Position numbers and translations under genes: made by a program. A stretch of DNA of 64,000 bases, taken from NCBI RefSeq assembly GCF_018207095.1, contig NZ_QOCZ01000018.1, positions 1 to 64,000 on the forward strand, read 5' to 3'. Of the stretch, positions 1 to 8,135 are shown piece after piece; within the stretch, counting starts at the first letter, position 1; the number at the start of each line of letters is the position of its first letter. The DNA comes from Nocardiopsis sp. MG754419 (lineage in GTDB: Bacteria; Actinomycetota; Actinomycetes; Streptosporangiales; Streptosporangiaceae). The notes under the pieces were generated by a model. That model made no database searches. It was not told the DNA's origin and saw only the letters and a program-made list of their open reading frames with translations.

Positions 1-49
1 GCCACTGGTTCTCCGAGCAGTTCCTGGAACTGCTCGGAGAACCAGTGGC
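1..49. repeat. Perfect 24-bp inverted repeat at window edge
   Basis: Bases 1-24 and 26-49 are exact reverse complements separated by one T. The repeat lies in the 3' part of the GH6 gene and begins exactly at base 1. It may be a fold-back artefact at a contig end; a real hairpin inside the coding sequence is less likely. Confidence 0.85.
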
Positions 50-1406
50 CGGAGATCGGGGCGTTCGGCAGGGCCCCGCTCATGTTGTGACCATTGCGGG
101 GGTTGCCCTCATAGGTCGGGTCGCACATCCGGTCGAACCCCTTGCCCTCGTCGTTGGGGATCTCCTCGCTGGAGCCGTCGGACTCACCCGGCGGCTTCAT
201 CCACACGTAGGCGTGGATGCCGGGCTCGGGTGCCGCGGTGGGCCGTTCGCCCAGGCCCGCGCCGGACTGGTTGCACCAGTTGCCGGACTGGATGCGCTGG
301 TCGTAGCGGCCACCGTCGACGTAGGCGTCGACGTCGCTCTGTGGGCCCGGGCCGGTGGGCCGGTCGGAACCGCCCCAGCCGTTACGGGAGGTGTCGATGA
401 GCATGCCGAGGTCGGAGTCGAACCCGAGGGAGACCAGCTCCGTACGCAGGGCCTGGGTGAAGGAGAGTTCGTCGACGTAATGGTTCCAGTCGACCCACTG
501 CGACTGGCGCACACTGGTGCCGTTGACCTGGTCGGTGATGGAGAAGTGGTCCTCCCTCAGCGCCGAGTAGTTGGCCGTGTTGGAGATGAACCCGTGCACG
601 TCGTCGGGGGAGGCCCCGTTGGCGTTGGCGGCCTCAAGGAACAGCCGGGCCGAGGGACCGAAGTTGTCCTCCCAGCCGATCCAGCCGTGGTGCCCGGCGT
701 CCACGTAGTTGTAGACGTTCTCGATGGCCCCCAACCGTCCCAGGGCGTAGCCCACCCCGTCGACGTAGTTGCCGTTGGCGAGCATCTCGTCGCACTCGGG
801 GGTGGCGGTCTCCCTGGGCGAGATGTTGGTGATCAGGTTGGGCAGGGAGTCGATCTCGATCGTGGTCACCACACGTAAGGAGGTGTCCTCGTAGTCGGCG
901 AGGATGTCCGCGATCGGGTCGATGTACTCGGACTCGTATCGGTCGATCTCGTCCGGCCCCAGCTCACCGTTGGACGCCAGGGCGGCGCAGTCGCGGCCGG
1001 GCAGGTTGTAGACGACGAGTTGGAACACCAGCGGTTCGCCACCGGCCTGCTCCACCGCCTCGTCCAGGTGGTCACGGAGGCCCATGTCGCCCGTGGTGGG
1101 GCTGTCGTTGCCCTCGATGGCGCCGATGCGGTCCATCCACACACCGGTGGGTTGGTCGGCGATGGCCGCGCCGCCGGGTTCGGCGGCCGCGTTGGCCGAC
1201 CAGATGGGGTTCACGTAGACGTCGGCGCCCACGTACGGATTCGCGACGCGTGCGGCGGCCGAGGCCTCGTCGGTGGTGGAGGCGGGATCGGCCAGTGCGG
1301 GAGAGGAGAGTGCGGTGAGGCCGGAGAGCACCAGTCCCATTCCGGTGGTCGCGGCCAGTGCGCCGCGGACGCGGGGTGTCATTTTCACGCGAGGGTCTTT
1401 TGTCAT
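1..1406 (-). CDS. Secreted GH6 family cellulase/cellobiohydrolase, 3' end missing
   Basis: Glycoside hydrolase family 6 enzyme, secreted, cleaving beta-1,4-glucan (cellulose). The reading frame runs from an ATG at 1406, preceded by GAGGAA, off the left edge. A basic N-terminus and hydrophobic stretch ending ALSSPALA form a signal peptide of about 39 residues. Family landmarks read in order: NPYVGADVYVNP, PTGVWMDRIGAIEG, LVVYNLPGRDCAALASNGEL, TTIEIDSLPNLITN, NYVDAGHHGWIGWEDNF, LIDTSRNGWGG, and near the end HWFSEQFQELL. This order and the cellobiohydrolase-like loops resemble the Thermobifida Cel6B type; endo versus exo action is inferred. The last bases form a perfect palindrome, so the final residues shown may not be genuine. 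An upstream CelR-type operator suggests induction by cello-oligosaccharides. A carbohydrate-binding module, if any, would lie beyond the edge. Confidence 0.93.
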   Translation of the reverse strand, partial: MTKDPRVKMTPRVRGALAATTGMGLVLSGLTALSSPALADPASTTDEASAAARVANPYVGADVYVNPIWSANAAAEPGGAAIADQPTGVWMDRIGAIEGNDSPTTGDMGLRDHLDEAVEQAGGEPLVFQLVVYNLPGRDCAALASNGELGPDEIDRYESEYIDPIADILADYEDTSLRVVTTIEIDSLPNLITNISPRETATPECDEMLANGNYVDGVGYALGRLGAIENVYNYVDAGHHGWIGWEDNFGPSARLFLEAANANGASPDDVHGFISNTANYSALREDHFSITDQVNGTSVRQSQWVDWNHYVDELSFTQALRTELVSLGFDSDLGMLIDTSRNGWGGSDRPTGPGPQSDVDAYVDGGRYDQRIQSGNWCNQSGAGLGERPTAAPEPGIHAYVWMKPPGESDGSSEEIPNDEGKGFDRMCDPTYEGNPRNGHNMSGALPNAPISGHWFSEQFQELLGEPV

Positions 1407-1572
1407 TTCTATTCTTCCTCAGGGTGAGCGGGACGCATTCACCAAGGAGCGATCGGAGCGTCGTGTCGACGACGCGGCGGGTCGCGGACGGCGCCGGGGT
1501 GATCCGGGAATGCAGGCGCCTGAACTGGGTGAATGCGAAGGTGGGAAGGGGGGATGGGCGGGATGAAGCGAC

Positions 1573-1586
1573 TGGGAGCGCTCCCA
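1573..1586. promoter_or_regulatory. CelR/CebR operator upstream of the GH6 gene
   Basis: The 14-bp palindrome TGGGAGCGCTCCCA is identical to the known binding site of the LacI-family cellulase regulators CelR (Thermobifida) and CebR (Streptomyces), which release DNA with cellobiose. It extends to an 18-bp palindrome (1571-1588) and lies about 165 bp before the GH6 start. A second, imperfect LacI-type site (TGGAAAGCGCTCGGG on the minus strand) is at 1665-1679, in an AT-richer stretch that probably holds the promoter. The regulator gene is not in this window. Confidence 0.85.
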
Positions 1587-1867
1587 GTCAGGGGATGGAA
1601 CACTCGGTTCGGATAGGGGTGCGAGGTGTGCGTCCGGGTCGTCCCGCCGTTGTCGGGGGTCGATCCCGAGCGCTTTCCAGAACGTTAACCATCCAATAGT
1701 GATATGTAAACACCATGTGACGAACGTGTTTTTCGGCGATCAGCGCGTACTCGAATAGCACCAGGTGAATGCCCGATTGATGACTGTTCAGTAATAACGT
1801 GGAGTCGCCGGTCGGGCACACGGAGCTTCCGGGGCGTGCCCGGTCCGTTCGTCCGACCGGCGCGGGC

Positions 1868-2185
1868 TCAGGCCCGGCCCGCGGCGTCCAGGGGTCGCCA
1901 CACCAGCACCGTCAGACCGTCTACGCACACCGCCGCGATCCGGAACGGCACCAGAAGCCCCCGACGAGAACAGCGGCGCGGGCAGGCGTTGGGCGGCGCT
2001 CGCGCCGGCCACCACGACGGCCGATCCGGTGAGGGAGGCGACCAGCAGAGGGCCCGCCGCGAGCAGGACACCATCCCCAGGTCGGTGACGGCCGAGGACC
2101 GCCACAGGCGGACGACGTCGGGTCCGAGTCGGTTCGGACCATCGGGGAAGGGTGCGCCGTGGTCCGGCGCGGGCGAGGACGACAT
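1868..2185 (-). pseudogene. Decayed MFS transporter remnant
   Basis: A plausible start (ATG at 2185, AGGAG upstream) opens a frame reading LGPDVVRLWRSSAVTDLG, typical of the N-terminus of an MFS permease. The continuation, DGVLLAAGPLLVASLTGSA and VVAGASAAQRLPAPLFS, is in another frame. The switch maps to a GGGG run near 2075, where one base appears to be missing. A second switch follows near 1980, and the frame ends at 1868 after PFRIAAVCVDGLTVLVW. Only about 100 codons remain of the usual 400 or so. This is inferred to be a frameshifted, internally deleted pseudogene; a sequencing error could explain the first frameshift but not the missing length. Confidence 0.6.
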
Positions 2186-2513
2186 GGGAGAACGCTCCTG
2201 AGGGCAGGGCGACGGCACCGATCGGCGCCCGGACGTGGCGGCGTGAGGCCGCCCGGCCCGCCTCGGCGGAGGGTTCTCGGTGATGGGTCCGTAGGGTCAC
2301 GTGGGCCCGAGGACGAGGAAGGGTGTTGCCGAAGGCCCTGCGGGGAGGCGGGGGCGACGATCGGTCGCACGGTGGTTCTGTTCATGGGGTCCTCTCGGCA
2401 GGGGCGTCGAGGCACCGGGGGGTGGAGGCCGGCGGGTCGGCCGGTGCGCGCACGCCACACGTCGACGGGCCCCGGAACGAGTGGTCCTCGTCCCGGGGCC
2501 CGTCCCGAGGCGG

Positions 2514-2936
2514 TCACCTCTCGTGGTCGCACCCCTCGATCATGAGGGACAGTCCCGCGCCGAGCAGCCACAGGTCCTTGGACAGGCCGATGCCCTCGGG
2601 GGTCGGGGCCAGGCTGCGGGGTTTGTGCATGCCGGGGGTGCGCAGGTACAGCCCGACCAGACCGCCGGCGAACGCGCTCAGGCCTGCCCCCGCCACCTTG
2701 TTCGGGACGAACGGGATGAGGAGGGCGGCGCCCAAGGCGATCTCTCCGGCCGACAGCAGGCGCGTGAAGGTGACCGGATCCATCTTGTCCAGGAAGGGGT
2801 AGGTGCCGACCGCCATGCCGTGCAGGCCCACGGCGGTGTCCTCGTCGGCCCCGCGCTTGTCCAGGCCGGAGTTGAGGATCGAGGCGCCGGTTGCCAGGCG
2901 CAGGACCAGTTGGTGTGGGCGGACGGGCGACTTCAT
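2514..2936 (-). CDS. DoxX-like integral membrane protein
   Basis: A protein of 140 residues starting at an ATG (2936) with AGGGAG upstream; a longer reading from 2996 has no comparable ribosome site. It begins RPHQLVLRLATGASILNSGLDK and has about four hydrophobic segments, including FTRLLSAGEIALGAALLIPFV and a C-terminal LWLLGAGLSLMIEG. This four-helix layout with an R-x-A-x-G first helix fits the DoxX/DoxD-like family, whose members are linked to thiol or redox homeostasis. The substrate is unknown. No operon partner is visible; the neighbouring SDR is divergent. Confidence 0.7.
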   Translation of the reverse strand: MKSPVRPHQLVLRLATGASILNSGLDKRGADEDTAVGLHGMAVGTYPFLDKMDPVTFTRLLSAGEIALGAALLIPFVPNKVAGAGLSAFAGGLVGLYLRTPGMHKPRSLAPTPEGIGLSKDLWLLGAGLSLMIEGCDHER

Positions 2937-3129
2937 CGTGGCTCCCTGCCTGGTCGGTGGCCTCATGTCACGGCGGGTGATGAGAATGCTACGCACATGG
3001 GGCTCGGAAAGTCGCTCGTGCGCGCCGGGTGTCGGAGGTCGCGACTCTCCGTGAGTGCCTGGCGGGGCCGATCCGGGTGTGGTTTCCTACGCCCGCACCC
3101 ATCGGACACACCCACAAGGGAAGCAGAAC

Positions 3130-3855
3130 ATGCGCAGAGTCATCGTCACCGGCGGCGGCAGCGGTATGGGTCGGGCCATCGCGGAACGGTTCGCCCGCGA
3201 GGGCGACGAGGTGCACATCCTGGGCCGCCGCGCGGAGAACCTGGAGCGGGTCGTCGCGGATCACCCCGCGCTTCGGATCGTTCCCCTGTCGGTGGACCTC
3301 ACCGACGAGGACGCCGTGCTGGCGGCGGTCGAACGGCTCTCCGTCGAGCCCGTCGACGTGCTGGTCAACAACGCGGGAGGCATTCTCAAGGAGACCCCCG
3401 TCGACCTCAAGGGCACCTTCGACATCTACCGCCGCACCATCGACGCCAACCTCCTGTCGGCGATGATGCTCACCCAGGCGCTCTGGCCGCACCTGCGCCG
3501 ACCGGGTGGCCGGGTCGTGAACATCAGCTCCATCGCCGCCCACCGGGGCGGTGGTGACGCCTACGCCGCGGCCAAGGCCGGTCTCTGCGGCTGGGGTCTG
3601 GACCTGGCGCGACGCGGTGGGCCTGACGGCATCACCGTCAACACCCTGACGCCCGGCTACGTCCAGGAGACCGAGTTCTTCACCAAGGAGGGGCGTTCCG
3701 CCCGCCACGACCGTCTCGCCGCCGAGACCATGGTCGGCCGCGCCGGTACCCCCGACGACATCGCCGCGGCGGTGGGCTTCCTCGCCTCACCCGAGGCGGG
3801 CTGGACCACCGGCCAGGTGATCGGGGTCAACGGTGGTGCCCTGCCCGGCCACTGA
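3130..3855 (+). CDS. Short-chain dehydrogenase/reductase (SDR)
   Basis: Classical SDR of 241 residues, NAD(P)-dependent and cytosolic, substrate unknown. The ATG at 3130 follows AAGGGA at good spacing. The Rossmann motif TGGGSGMG is at residues 7-14, NNAG at about 80-83, the catalytic Ser near 133-134 (NISSIAAHRG) and Tyr145/Lys149 in YAAAK. The C-terminus (GWTTGQVIGVNGG) is typical of FabG-like members. An Arg-rich segment after the first strand (LGRRAENLER) suggests NADP(H) preference. It stands alone, divergent from the DoxX-like gene, with a roughly 420-bp gap before the next gene. Confidence 0.9.
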   Translation: MRRVIVTGGGSGMGRAIAERFAREGDEVHILGRRAENLERVVADHPALRIVPLSVDLTDEDAVLAAVERLSVEPVDVLVNNAGGILKETPVDLKGTFDIYRRTIDANLLSAMMLTQALWPHLRRPGGRVVNISSIAAHRGGGDAYAAAKAGLCGWGLDLARRGGPDGITVNTLTPGYVQETEFFTKEGRSARHDRLAAETMVGRAGTPDDIAAAVGFLASPEAGWTTGQVIGVNGGALPGH

Positions 3856-4278
3856 CCGAGGCCCGGGGTGCGGGCACGCGGCGAGCGGTGAGGGCTTCGG
3901 GGGATTCTCGGGGGCGAGGGCGCGCGTGCACCCAGACCCGTTCGACGGGACCGTACGCAGTGATCGGAAGTCGCGCCGGCCCGGTCGTGTTCTCTGTGTC
4001 CGAAAGCCCGTGAAAGGAGCATGCCCGGCACCCCGACAGTACCGGATCGAGTCACGGATGCCATCGTCCACAGCGAGCGCATACCGGTACGGAACCTCCC
4101 ATTCCACCCTCGGCCGTGCCGGTTTCTCGCCTGTCGGCGCGCGTGGAAAATCCATTTTTGAGCATGGGAAAGGAACGAACCGCGCCTATTGAGGAATGCA
4201 TAACGAATGCGTTTCCTCGAGCTCTGTTGCTCCTTTTCCGTTGCTAGTGTTCCCGGAGCTGAAGAGCTGGGAGGCGAT
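3856..4278. other. Intergenic region, possible operator
   Basis: No convincing gene. Near the right end an imperfect palindrome (GAGGAATGCAT at 4191-4201 and ATGCGTTTCCTC at about 4207-4218) lies 60-90 bp before the nuclease gene. It could be an operator or part of its promoter. Confidence 0.3.
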
Positions 4279-5361
4279 ATGGAGTTCGACGAACGCGTGG
4301 CCGCGGTTGCGGCGAAGGTTCGACAGCAGCAGGCGCTGATCGAAACGGAGGAGGCCACGAAGAACGCCTTCGTGATGCCGTTCATTTCGACGGTCCTCGG
4401 TTATGACGTCTTCGACCCCCGTGAGGTTGTCCCGGAGTTCACCGCGGACGTGGGGGTGAAGAAGGGCGAGAAGGTCGACTACGCCGTCAAGCACGACGGT
4501 GAGGTGCGGATCATCATCGAGTGCAAGAAATCCAGGGGCGAGCTCACGGTGGAGAGCGCCTCGCAGCTGTACCGCTACTTCGCGGTCACCAACGCTCGGA
4601 TCGCGGTCCTGACCAACGGTGTGGTCTACCGGTTCTACACCGACCTGGAGGCCCCCAACCGGATGGACTCCACACCCTTCCTGGTGCTGGACCTCAACGA
4701 CATCGACGAGTCGCTTCTGCCGGAGTTGCGCAAGCTCGCCAAGGACGCGTTCGACCTCGACTCCGTGATCAACGCCGCCGAGAAGCTCAAGTACGTCGGG
4801 GAGCTCAAGCGGGCCTTCGCCACCCAGTTCAGCGAACCCGAGGACGAGTGGATCAGGTTCTTCACCACCAGGGTGTACAACGGTCAGTTCACGCGCCGGG
4901 TCCGGGAGCAGTTCACCCCGTTCGTCCGTGAAGCGGCCACCCAGTTCCTCAACGACCAGGTGAACAGTCGGCTCAAGACGGCGCTCAACACGAGCTTCGT
5001 CGCCACCGAGATCGATGACGAACCCGACGAGGAGGTCGTGGAGGAGGAGAACGTTCCCGACGACGGCATCACCACCACTCTGGAGGAGCTCGAGGGATAT
5101 CGCATCGTCAAGGCCATCGCGTGTAGTGAGGTCAAGCCGCATAGAGTCGCTCATCGCGATTCCAAGTCCTACTTCGCGGTTCTTTTGGATGACAACAACC
5201 GCAAGCCCATCGCGCGACTGCACTTCAATGGTCGGCGACGCAAGTATTTGGGGACTTTCGATGACGACAAGCGGGAGACGAGGCATCTGCTCGGTTCGCT
5301 CGACGATATCTACCTGCACTCCGAACTCATTCGGCGAGCGGTGAGGACGCACAGCTCCTGA
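4279..5361 (+). CDS. Solitary HsdR-N-like PD-(D/E)xK nuclease protein
   Basis: A 360-residue protein matching the type I restriction enzyme R N-terminal family (HSDR_N), found alone. The ATG at 4279 has a strong GGGAGG site; an upstream ATG at 4207 does not. The nuclease core reads GEKVDYAV, then about 12 residues later IIIECKKS, giving the D...ExK triad of PD-(D/E)xK enzymes. ASQLYRYFAVTNARIAVLTNG follows and is characteristic of the family. The middle is charged and helical, and an acidic linker (DDEPDEEVVEEENV) leads to a C-terminal part of about 100 residues with an HFNGRRRKYLGTF element, possibly nucleic-acid binding. No methylase, specificity subunit or helicase is nearby. A role in defence or DNA repair is inferred only from the nuclease fold. 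Confidence 0.8.
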   Translation: MEFDERVAAVAAKVRQQQALIETEEATKNAFVMPFISTVLGYDVFDPREVVPEFTADVGVKKGEKVDYAVKHDGEVRIIIECKKSRGELTVESASQLYRYFAVTNARIAVLTNGVVYRFYTDLEAPNRMDSTPFLVLDLNDIDESLLPELRKLAKDAFDLDSVINAAEKLKYVGELKRAFATQFSEPEDEWIRFFTTRVYNGQFTRRVREQFTPFVREAATQFLNDQVNSRLKTALNTSFVATEIDDEPDEEVVEEENVPDDGITTTLEELEGYRIVKAIACSEVKPHRVAHRDSKSYFAVLLDDNNRKPIARLHFNGRRRKYLGTFDDDKRETRHLLGSLDDIYLHSELIRRAVRTHSS

Positions 5362-5366
5362 ACGCG

Positions 5367-5399
5367 GCGCCCCGGCCGGTGAGGAACCGGCCGGGGCGC
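5367..5399. terminator. Bidirectional terminator hairpin
   Basis: Perfect 14-bp arms (GCGCCCCGGCCGGT and its complement) around a 5-nt loop, immediately after the nuclease stop and before the convergent small gene, so it can serve both. Confidence 0.8.
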
Positions 5400-5414
5400 T
5401 CCGTCTTCGGGGGA

Positions 5415-5735
5415 TCAGCTTTCGTCGGTGATCTGACCGCGGATCCCGTCCGCGGCGGTGCCCATCGGGTCCTCCACGACCCCGCCCAGTGTCTCGGCCT
5501 GGTCCTGGAACCCCTGCGCGGTCTCGGTCACCTCGCCGAGAGCGCCCTCCTGGGCCTCCTGGGCCAGGGTGTCCAACCCACTGTCCTGGGCGAACTCACC
5601 GACAGCCCCTTCGCCCAGACCCTCCACCGCGGCACCGGCCTGGTCGGCGGCCCCGCTCATCCCGTCCACCAGGTCGCCGGCGGTGTCGCCGAACAACCCC
5701 TTGAACCACTCGAACACGTCAGAGAGCATCGTCAT
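5415..5735 (-). CDS. Small acidic hypothetical protein
   Basis: A 106-residue acidic protein of unknown function. The start is taken at an ATG at 5735 (MTMLSDVFEWFKGLF) after GGGGACGG; a second ATG two codons later is possible. It opens with an amphipathic aromatic segment (FEWFKGLFG) followed by a low-complexity Gly/Ala/Asp/Glu region with repeated GEFAQDSG, QEAQEGALGEVTETAQGF and DQAETLGG units, probably helical. There is no signal peptide or recognised domain. Codon use is that of a normal high-GC gene, which supports it as real. Confidence 0.6.
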   Translation of the reverse strand: MTMLSDVFEWFKGLFGDTAGDLVDGMSGAADQAGAAVEGLGEGAVGEFAQDSGLDTLAQEAQEGALGEVTETAQGFQDQAETLGGVVEDPMGTAADGIRGQITDES

Positions 5736-6179
5736 CGTTCCGTCCCCGGGGGAGTGCGCTTCCCCCGCCCCTGTGCTGTCATCGCAAAGTGTGCTCACTC
5801 CGGGTAAGTAGGCGGTAAGGGGCGCTCGGTGACCGTGGGGTGGGAGGGCGCCCATGGTCACTCCGGGTCACACCACCCCTCTGGAGCCCCAACTCGGAGT
5901 GGCCGACTCCGTGCGGACCAGGGCCGATCCGGTGCTCGGTCCGGGACCGCCCCCGGCCCTCGGAGCGGGTCAGGACGACGAGCCGGACCCGGGGTGACGC
6001 CTCCACGGCCGGCATGGGACCCTTTCCGTGTCGAGCCTCCCTTCGGGCTGGTCAGAGCATGTGCGCTTGGTCACGGACGCTGGACCCTCCGGTTAAGGCG
6101 CATTTAATATCGGGAAAATAGGAAATCCGGGACATCTATTCCCGGCTCCGCCCGTACACGTCACACCCGAAGGACTCCC

Positions 6180-7013
6180 ATGCGCCGCGCCGTCTTCGCC
6201 GTCCCCGCCGCCCTGGCCCTGTTGGCGGTGGCCGCCTGTGGCGCCCCCTCGGAGAACAACACCGAGGCGGCCGAGGGCGAGGAGCCCCTGGTCGTGGGCG
6301 CCACCGCCGTCCCCGCCGGCGACATCCTCCGGTTCATCGAGACCGAGCTCGCCCCGGAGGCCGGGCTCTCCCTGGAGATCCACGAGTACTCCGACTACAT
6401 CGCGCCCAACGCCGCGCTCGCCGAGGGGCAGCTCGACGCCAACCTCTATCAGCACGAGCCGTTCCTGCTGGAGTACAACGAGGGCAACGGCACCGACCTC
6501 GTCGCCGTCGAGCAGATCTACCTGCCGCCGCTGGGTCTGTACTCCAAGTCCGTGGACGATGTCGCCGACCTGGCCGAGGGTGCCGAGGTCGCGCTGCCCA
6601 ACGACCCCACCAACGAGTTCCGGGCGCTCCTGCTGCTGGAGGAGGGCGGACTCATCACCCTCGCCGAGGGCATCGACGAGGCGACCTTCAGCCTCTCCGA
6701 CATCGAGGAGAACCCGCGCGACCTGGAGTTCCGCGAGGTCGAGGCGGCCCAGTTGCCCCGTTCGCTGGACGACGTCGACGCCGCGATCGTCAACAACAAC
6801 TACGCCCAGGAGGCCGGGCTGGACTTCGCGGAGGACTCGATCCTGCTGGAGGAGGTCGAGGGGAACCCGTACGTGAACGTCCTCGCCTCGCGCTCCGACA
6901 ACGCCGACGACCCCCGCGTCGCGGAGCTGGCCGAACTGCTGACCTCCCCCGAAGCGGTCCGCTTCATCGAGGAGACCTACGAGGGCAGCGTCATTCCGGC
7001 CGCAGCCGAGTGA
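6180..7013 (+). CDS. metQ: MetQ/NlpA-family substrate-binding lipoprotein
   Basis: A 277-residue periplasmic-type binding protein of the NlpA family, which delivers D/L-methionine to the MetNI ABC importer. The N-terminus MRRAVFAVPAALALLAVAAC carries a lipobox (AVAAC, Cys20). Family motifs include ATAVPAGDILRFIE, QLDANLYQHEPFL (the 'NLFQH' signature), LYSKSVDDVADL, ALPNDPTNEFRAL and AIVNNNYAQEAGL. The genes for the ATPase (metN) and permease (metI) are not adjacent, so this is an orphan binding protein or serves a transporter encoded elsewhere. No SAM riboswitch was recognised in the leader; a partial inverted repeat (CGGGAAAATAG...CTATTCCCG, about 6111-6144) precedes the start. Methionine as ligand is inferred from the family. 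Confidence 0.88.
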   Translation: MRRAVFAVPAALALLAVAACGAPSENNTEAAEGEEPLVVGATAVPAGDILRFIETELAPEAGLSLEIHEYSDYIAPNAALAEGQLDANLYQHEPFLLEYNEGNGTDLVAVEQIYLPPLGLYSKSVDDVADLAEGAEVALPNDPTNEFRALLLLEEGGLITLAEGIDEATFSLSDIEENPRDLEFREVEAAQLPRSLDDVDAAIVNNNYAQEAGLDFAEDSILLEEVEGNPYVNVLASRSDNADDPRVAELAELLTSPEAVRFIEETYEGSVIPAAAE

Positions 7014-7026
7014 CGGACCACCCCTG

Positions 7027-7058
7027 GACGCCCCGGATCCGCACGGGTCCGGGGCGTC
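7027..7058. terminator. Terminator between convergent genes
   Basis: An 11-bp stem (GACGCCCCGGA / TCCGGGGCGTC) with a 10-nt loop just after the metQ-like stop, with the convergent hydrolase gene on the other side. Confidence 0.65.
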
Positions 7059-7101
7059 GTCGCGCTCGACGATCCTGGCCTGGGCGCGGGTCCGGCCACG
7101 C

Positions 7102-7959
7102 TCAAGGTGCGGAGAGGAAGGCGTCCACCGCGCTCAGCCACGCCTGGGGTCGGTCGACGTGCGCCATGTGTCCGGCGCCCTCCAACACGACCGCCCGGGC
7201 ACCGGGCAGCAGCGCCGCCGCGCGTTCGGCGAAGGACGCGGGGAAGATCATGTCCGCGCGCCCGTGCAGGAAGAGCAGGGGCGCCCCCAGGAGGCGGAGC
7301 CGTTCTGGGCCGTTCTCCGGTCGGGGCGAGTCCAAGCGCCCACTCCGCCACACGTGCGACCACTGCGCCGACCACCGGACCCCCGACAACAGCTCCAGGT
7401 AGGCGGGGATCCGCTCCCGTCGGTGCACGTTGGCGGGCGCCCCCGCCACCGCGGCCTCCCGCACGAGTTCCGCCCCGGTCGCCCCGGACCCCGACCACAC
7501 CCGGGCCTCGGCGGCGCGGTGGGCCTCCCGTTCGGGCCACGGGCCGAAGTCGGCGTCGGTGACCGGCCACAAGGTGCTCGACGCCACCACGGTGCGGCGT
7601 ACGCGGTCGGGGGCCGACAACAGGATGCGCTGGGCGAGCTGTCCTCCGGTGGAGAACCCCACCAGGTCGAAGCGGTCCCAGCCGCGCCGGTCCGCCAGGA
7701 GCAGCAGGTCCTCGGCGGCGGCCGCGAAGGAGTATCCGTCCGGCCCCAGGCCACGGGTCGAACGCCCGCAGCCACGCAGGTCGGGAAGGTGCACCGGACG
7801 CCCCAGCCGGTCCAGCGGCCGGCGCAGGTACGTGTGGTCCCAGTCCGGACCACCGTGCACGACCAGCAGGGGGATGCCCGCGGAGGGGCCGAACGACGCG
7901 CAGAACAACCGGACCTCGGGCCGGTCGCGGACGGTGACGTGTGCTTCCGCTGCTCTCAC
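7102..7959 (-). CDS. Alpha/beta hydrolase, proline-iminopeptidase-like
   Basis: A cytosolic alpha/beta-hydrolase of 285 residues. It shows an oxyanion-hole segment LLVVHGGPDWDHTY (the HGGPG-like signature of S33 peptidases), the nucleophile elbow GFSTGG, a late acid region (LFLHGRADMIFP) and the catalytic His in GAGHMAHVDRP. The start is taken as GTG at 7959 (VRAAEAHVTV); the ribosome site is weak, so the exact start is uncertain. The frame stays open far upstream, but that stretch overlaps the MarR-S41 gene and is not coding for this protein. The substrate is unknown. It follows the MarR-S41 gene on the same strand after about 175 bp, so co-transcription is possible. Confidence 0.85.
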   Translation of the reverse strand: MRAAEAHVTVRDRPEVRLFCASFGPSAGIPLLVVHGGPDWDHTYLRRPLDRLGRPVHLPDLRGCGRSTRGLGPDGYSFAAAAEDLLLLADRRGWDRFDLVGFSTGGQLAQRILLSAPDRVRRTVVASSTLWPVTDADFGPWPEREAHRAAEARVWSGSGATGAELVREAAVAGAPANVHRRERIPAYLELLSGVRWSAQWSHVWRSGRLDSPRPENGPERLRLLGAPLLFLHGRADMIFPASFAERAAALLPGARAVVLEGAGHMAHVDRPQAWLSAVDAFLSAP

Positions 7960-8135
7960 GCCTTGAGTGTGGCAGTCGCCCGGGGACGTGCGCCGCGTGG
8001 AGGTCGGGACCACCGGGGTTGGGGGTCGGTGACCGCCGGGCCCCTCGCCGCAGCCCTCGTCGTCCGCCCCGTCCGCCCCGGAGGGGTCGTGCGCCCGTGG
8101 TGGCCACCCACACGAGGGCGTGGGCGGTCCGGGCC

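Noticed and set aside
6041-6179. SAM riboswitch before the MetQ-like gene
   Set aside because: No SAM-I/II/IV core or paired stems of the expected layout were visible, only a partial inverted repeat.
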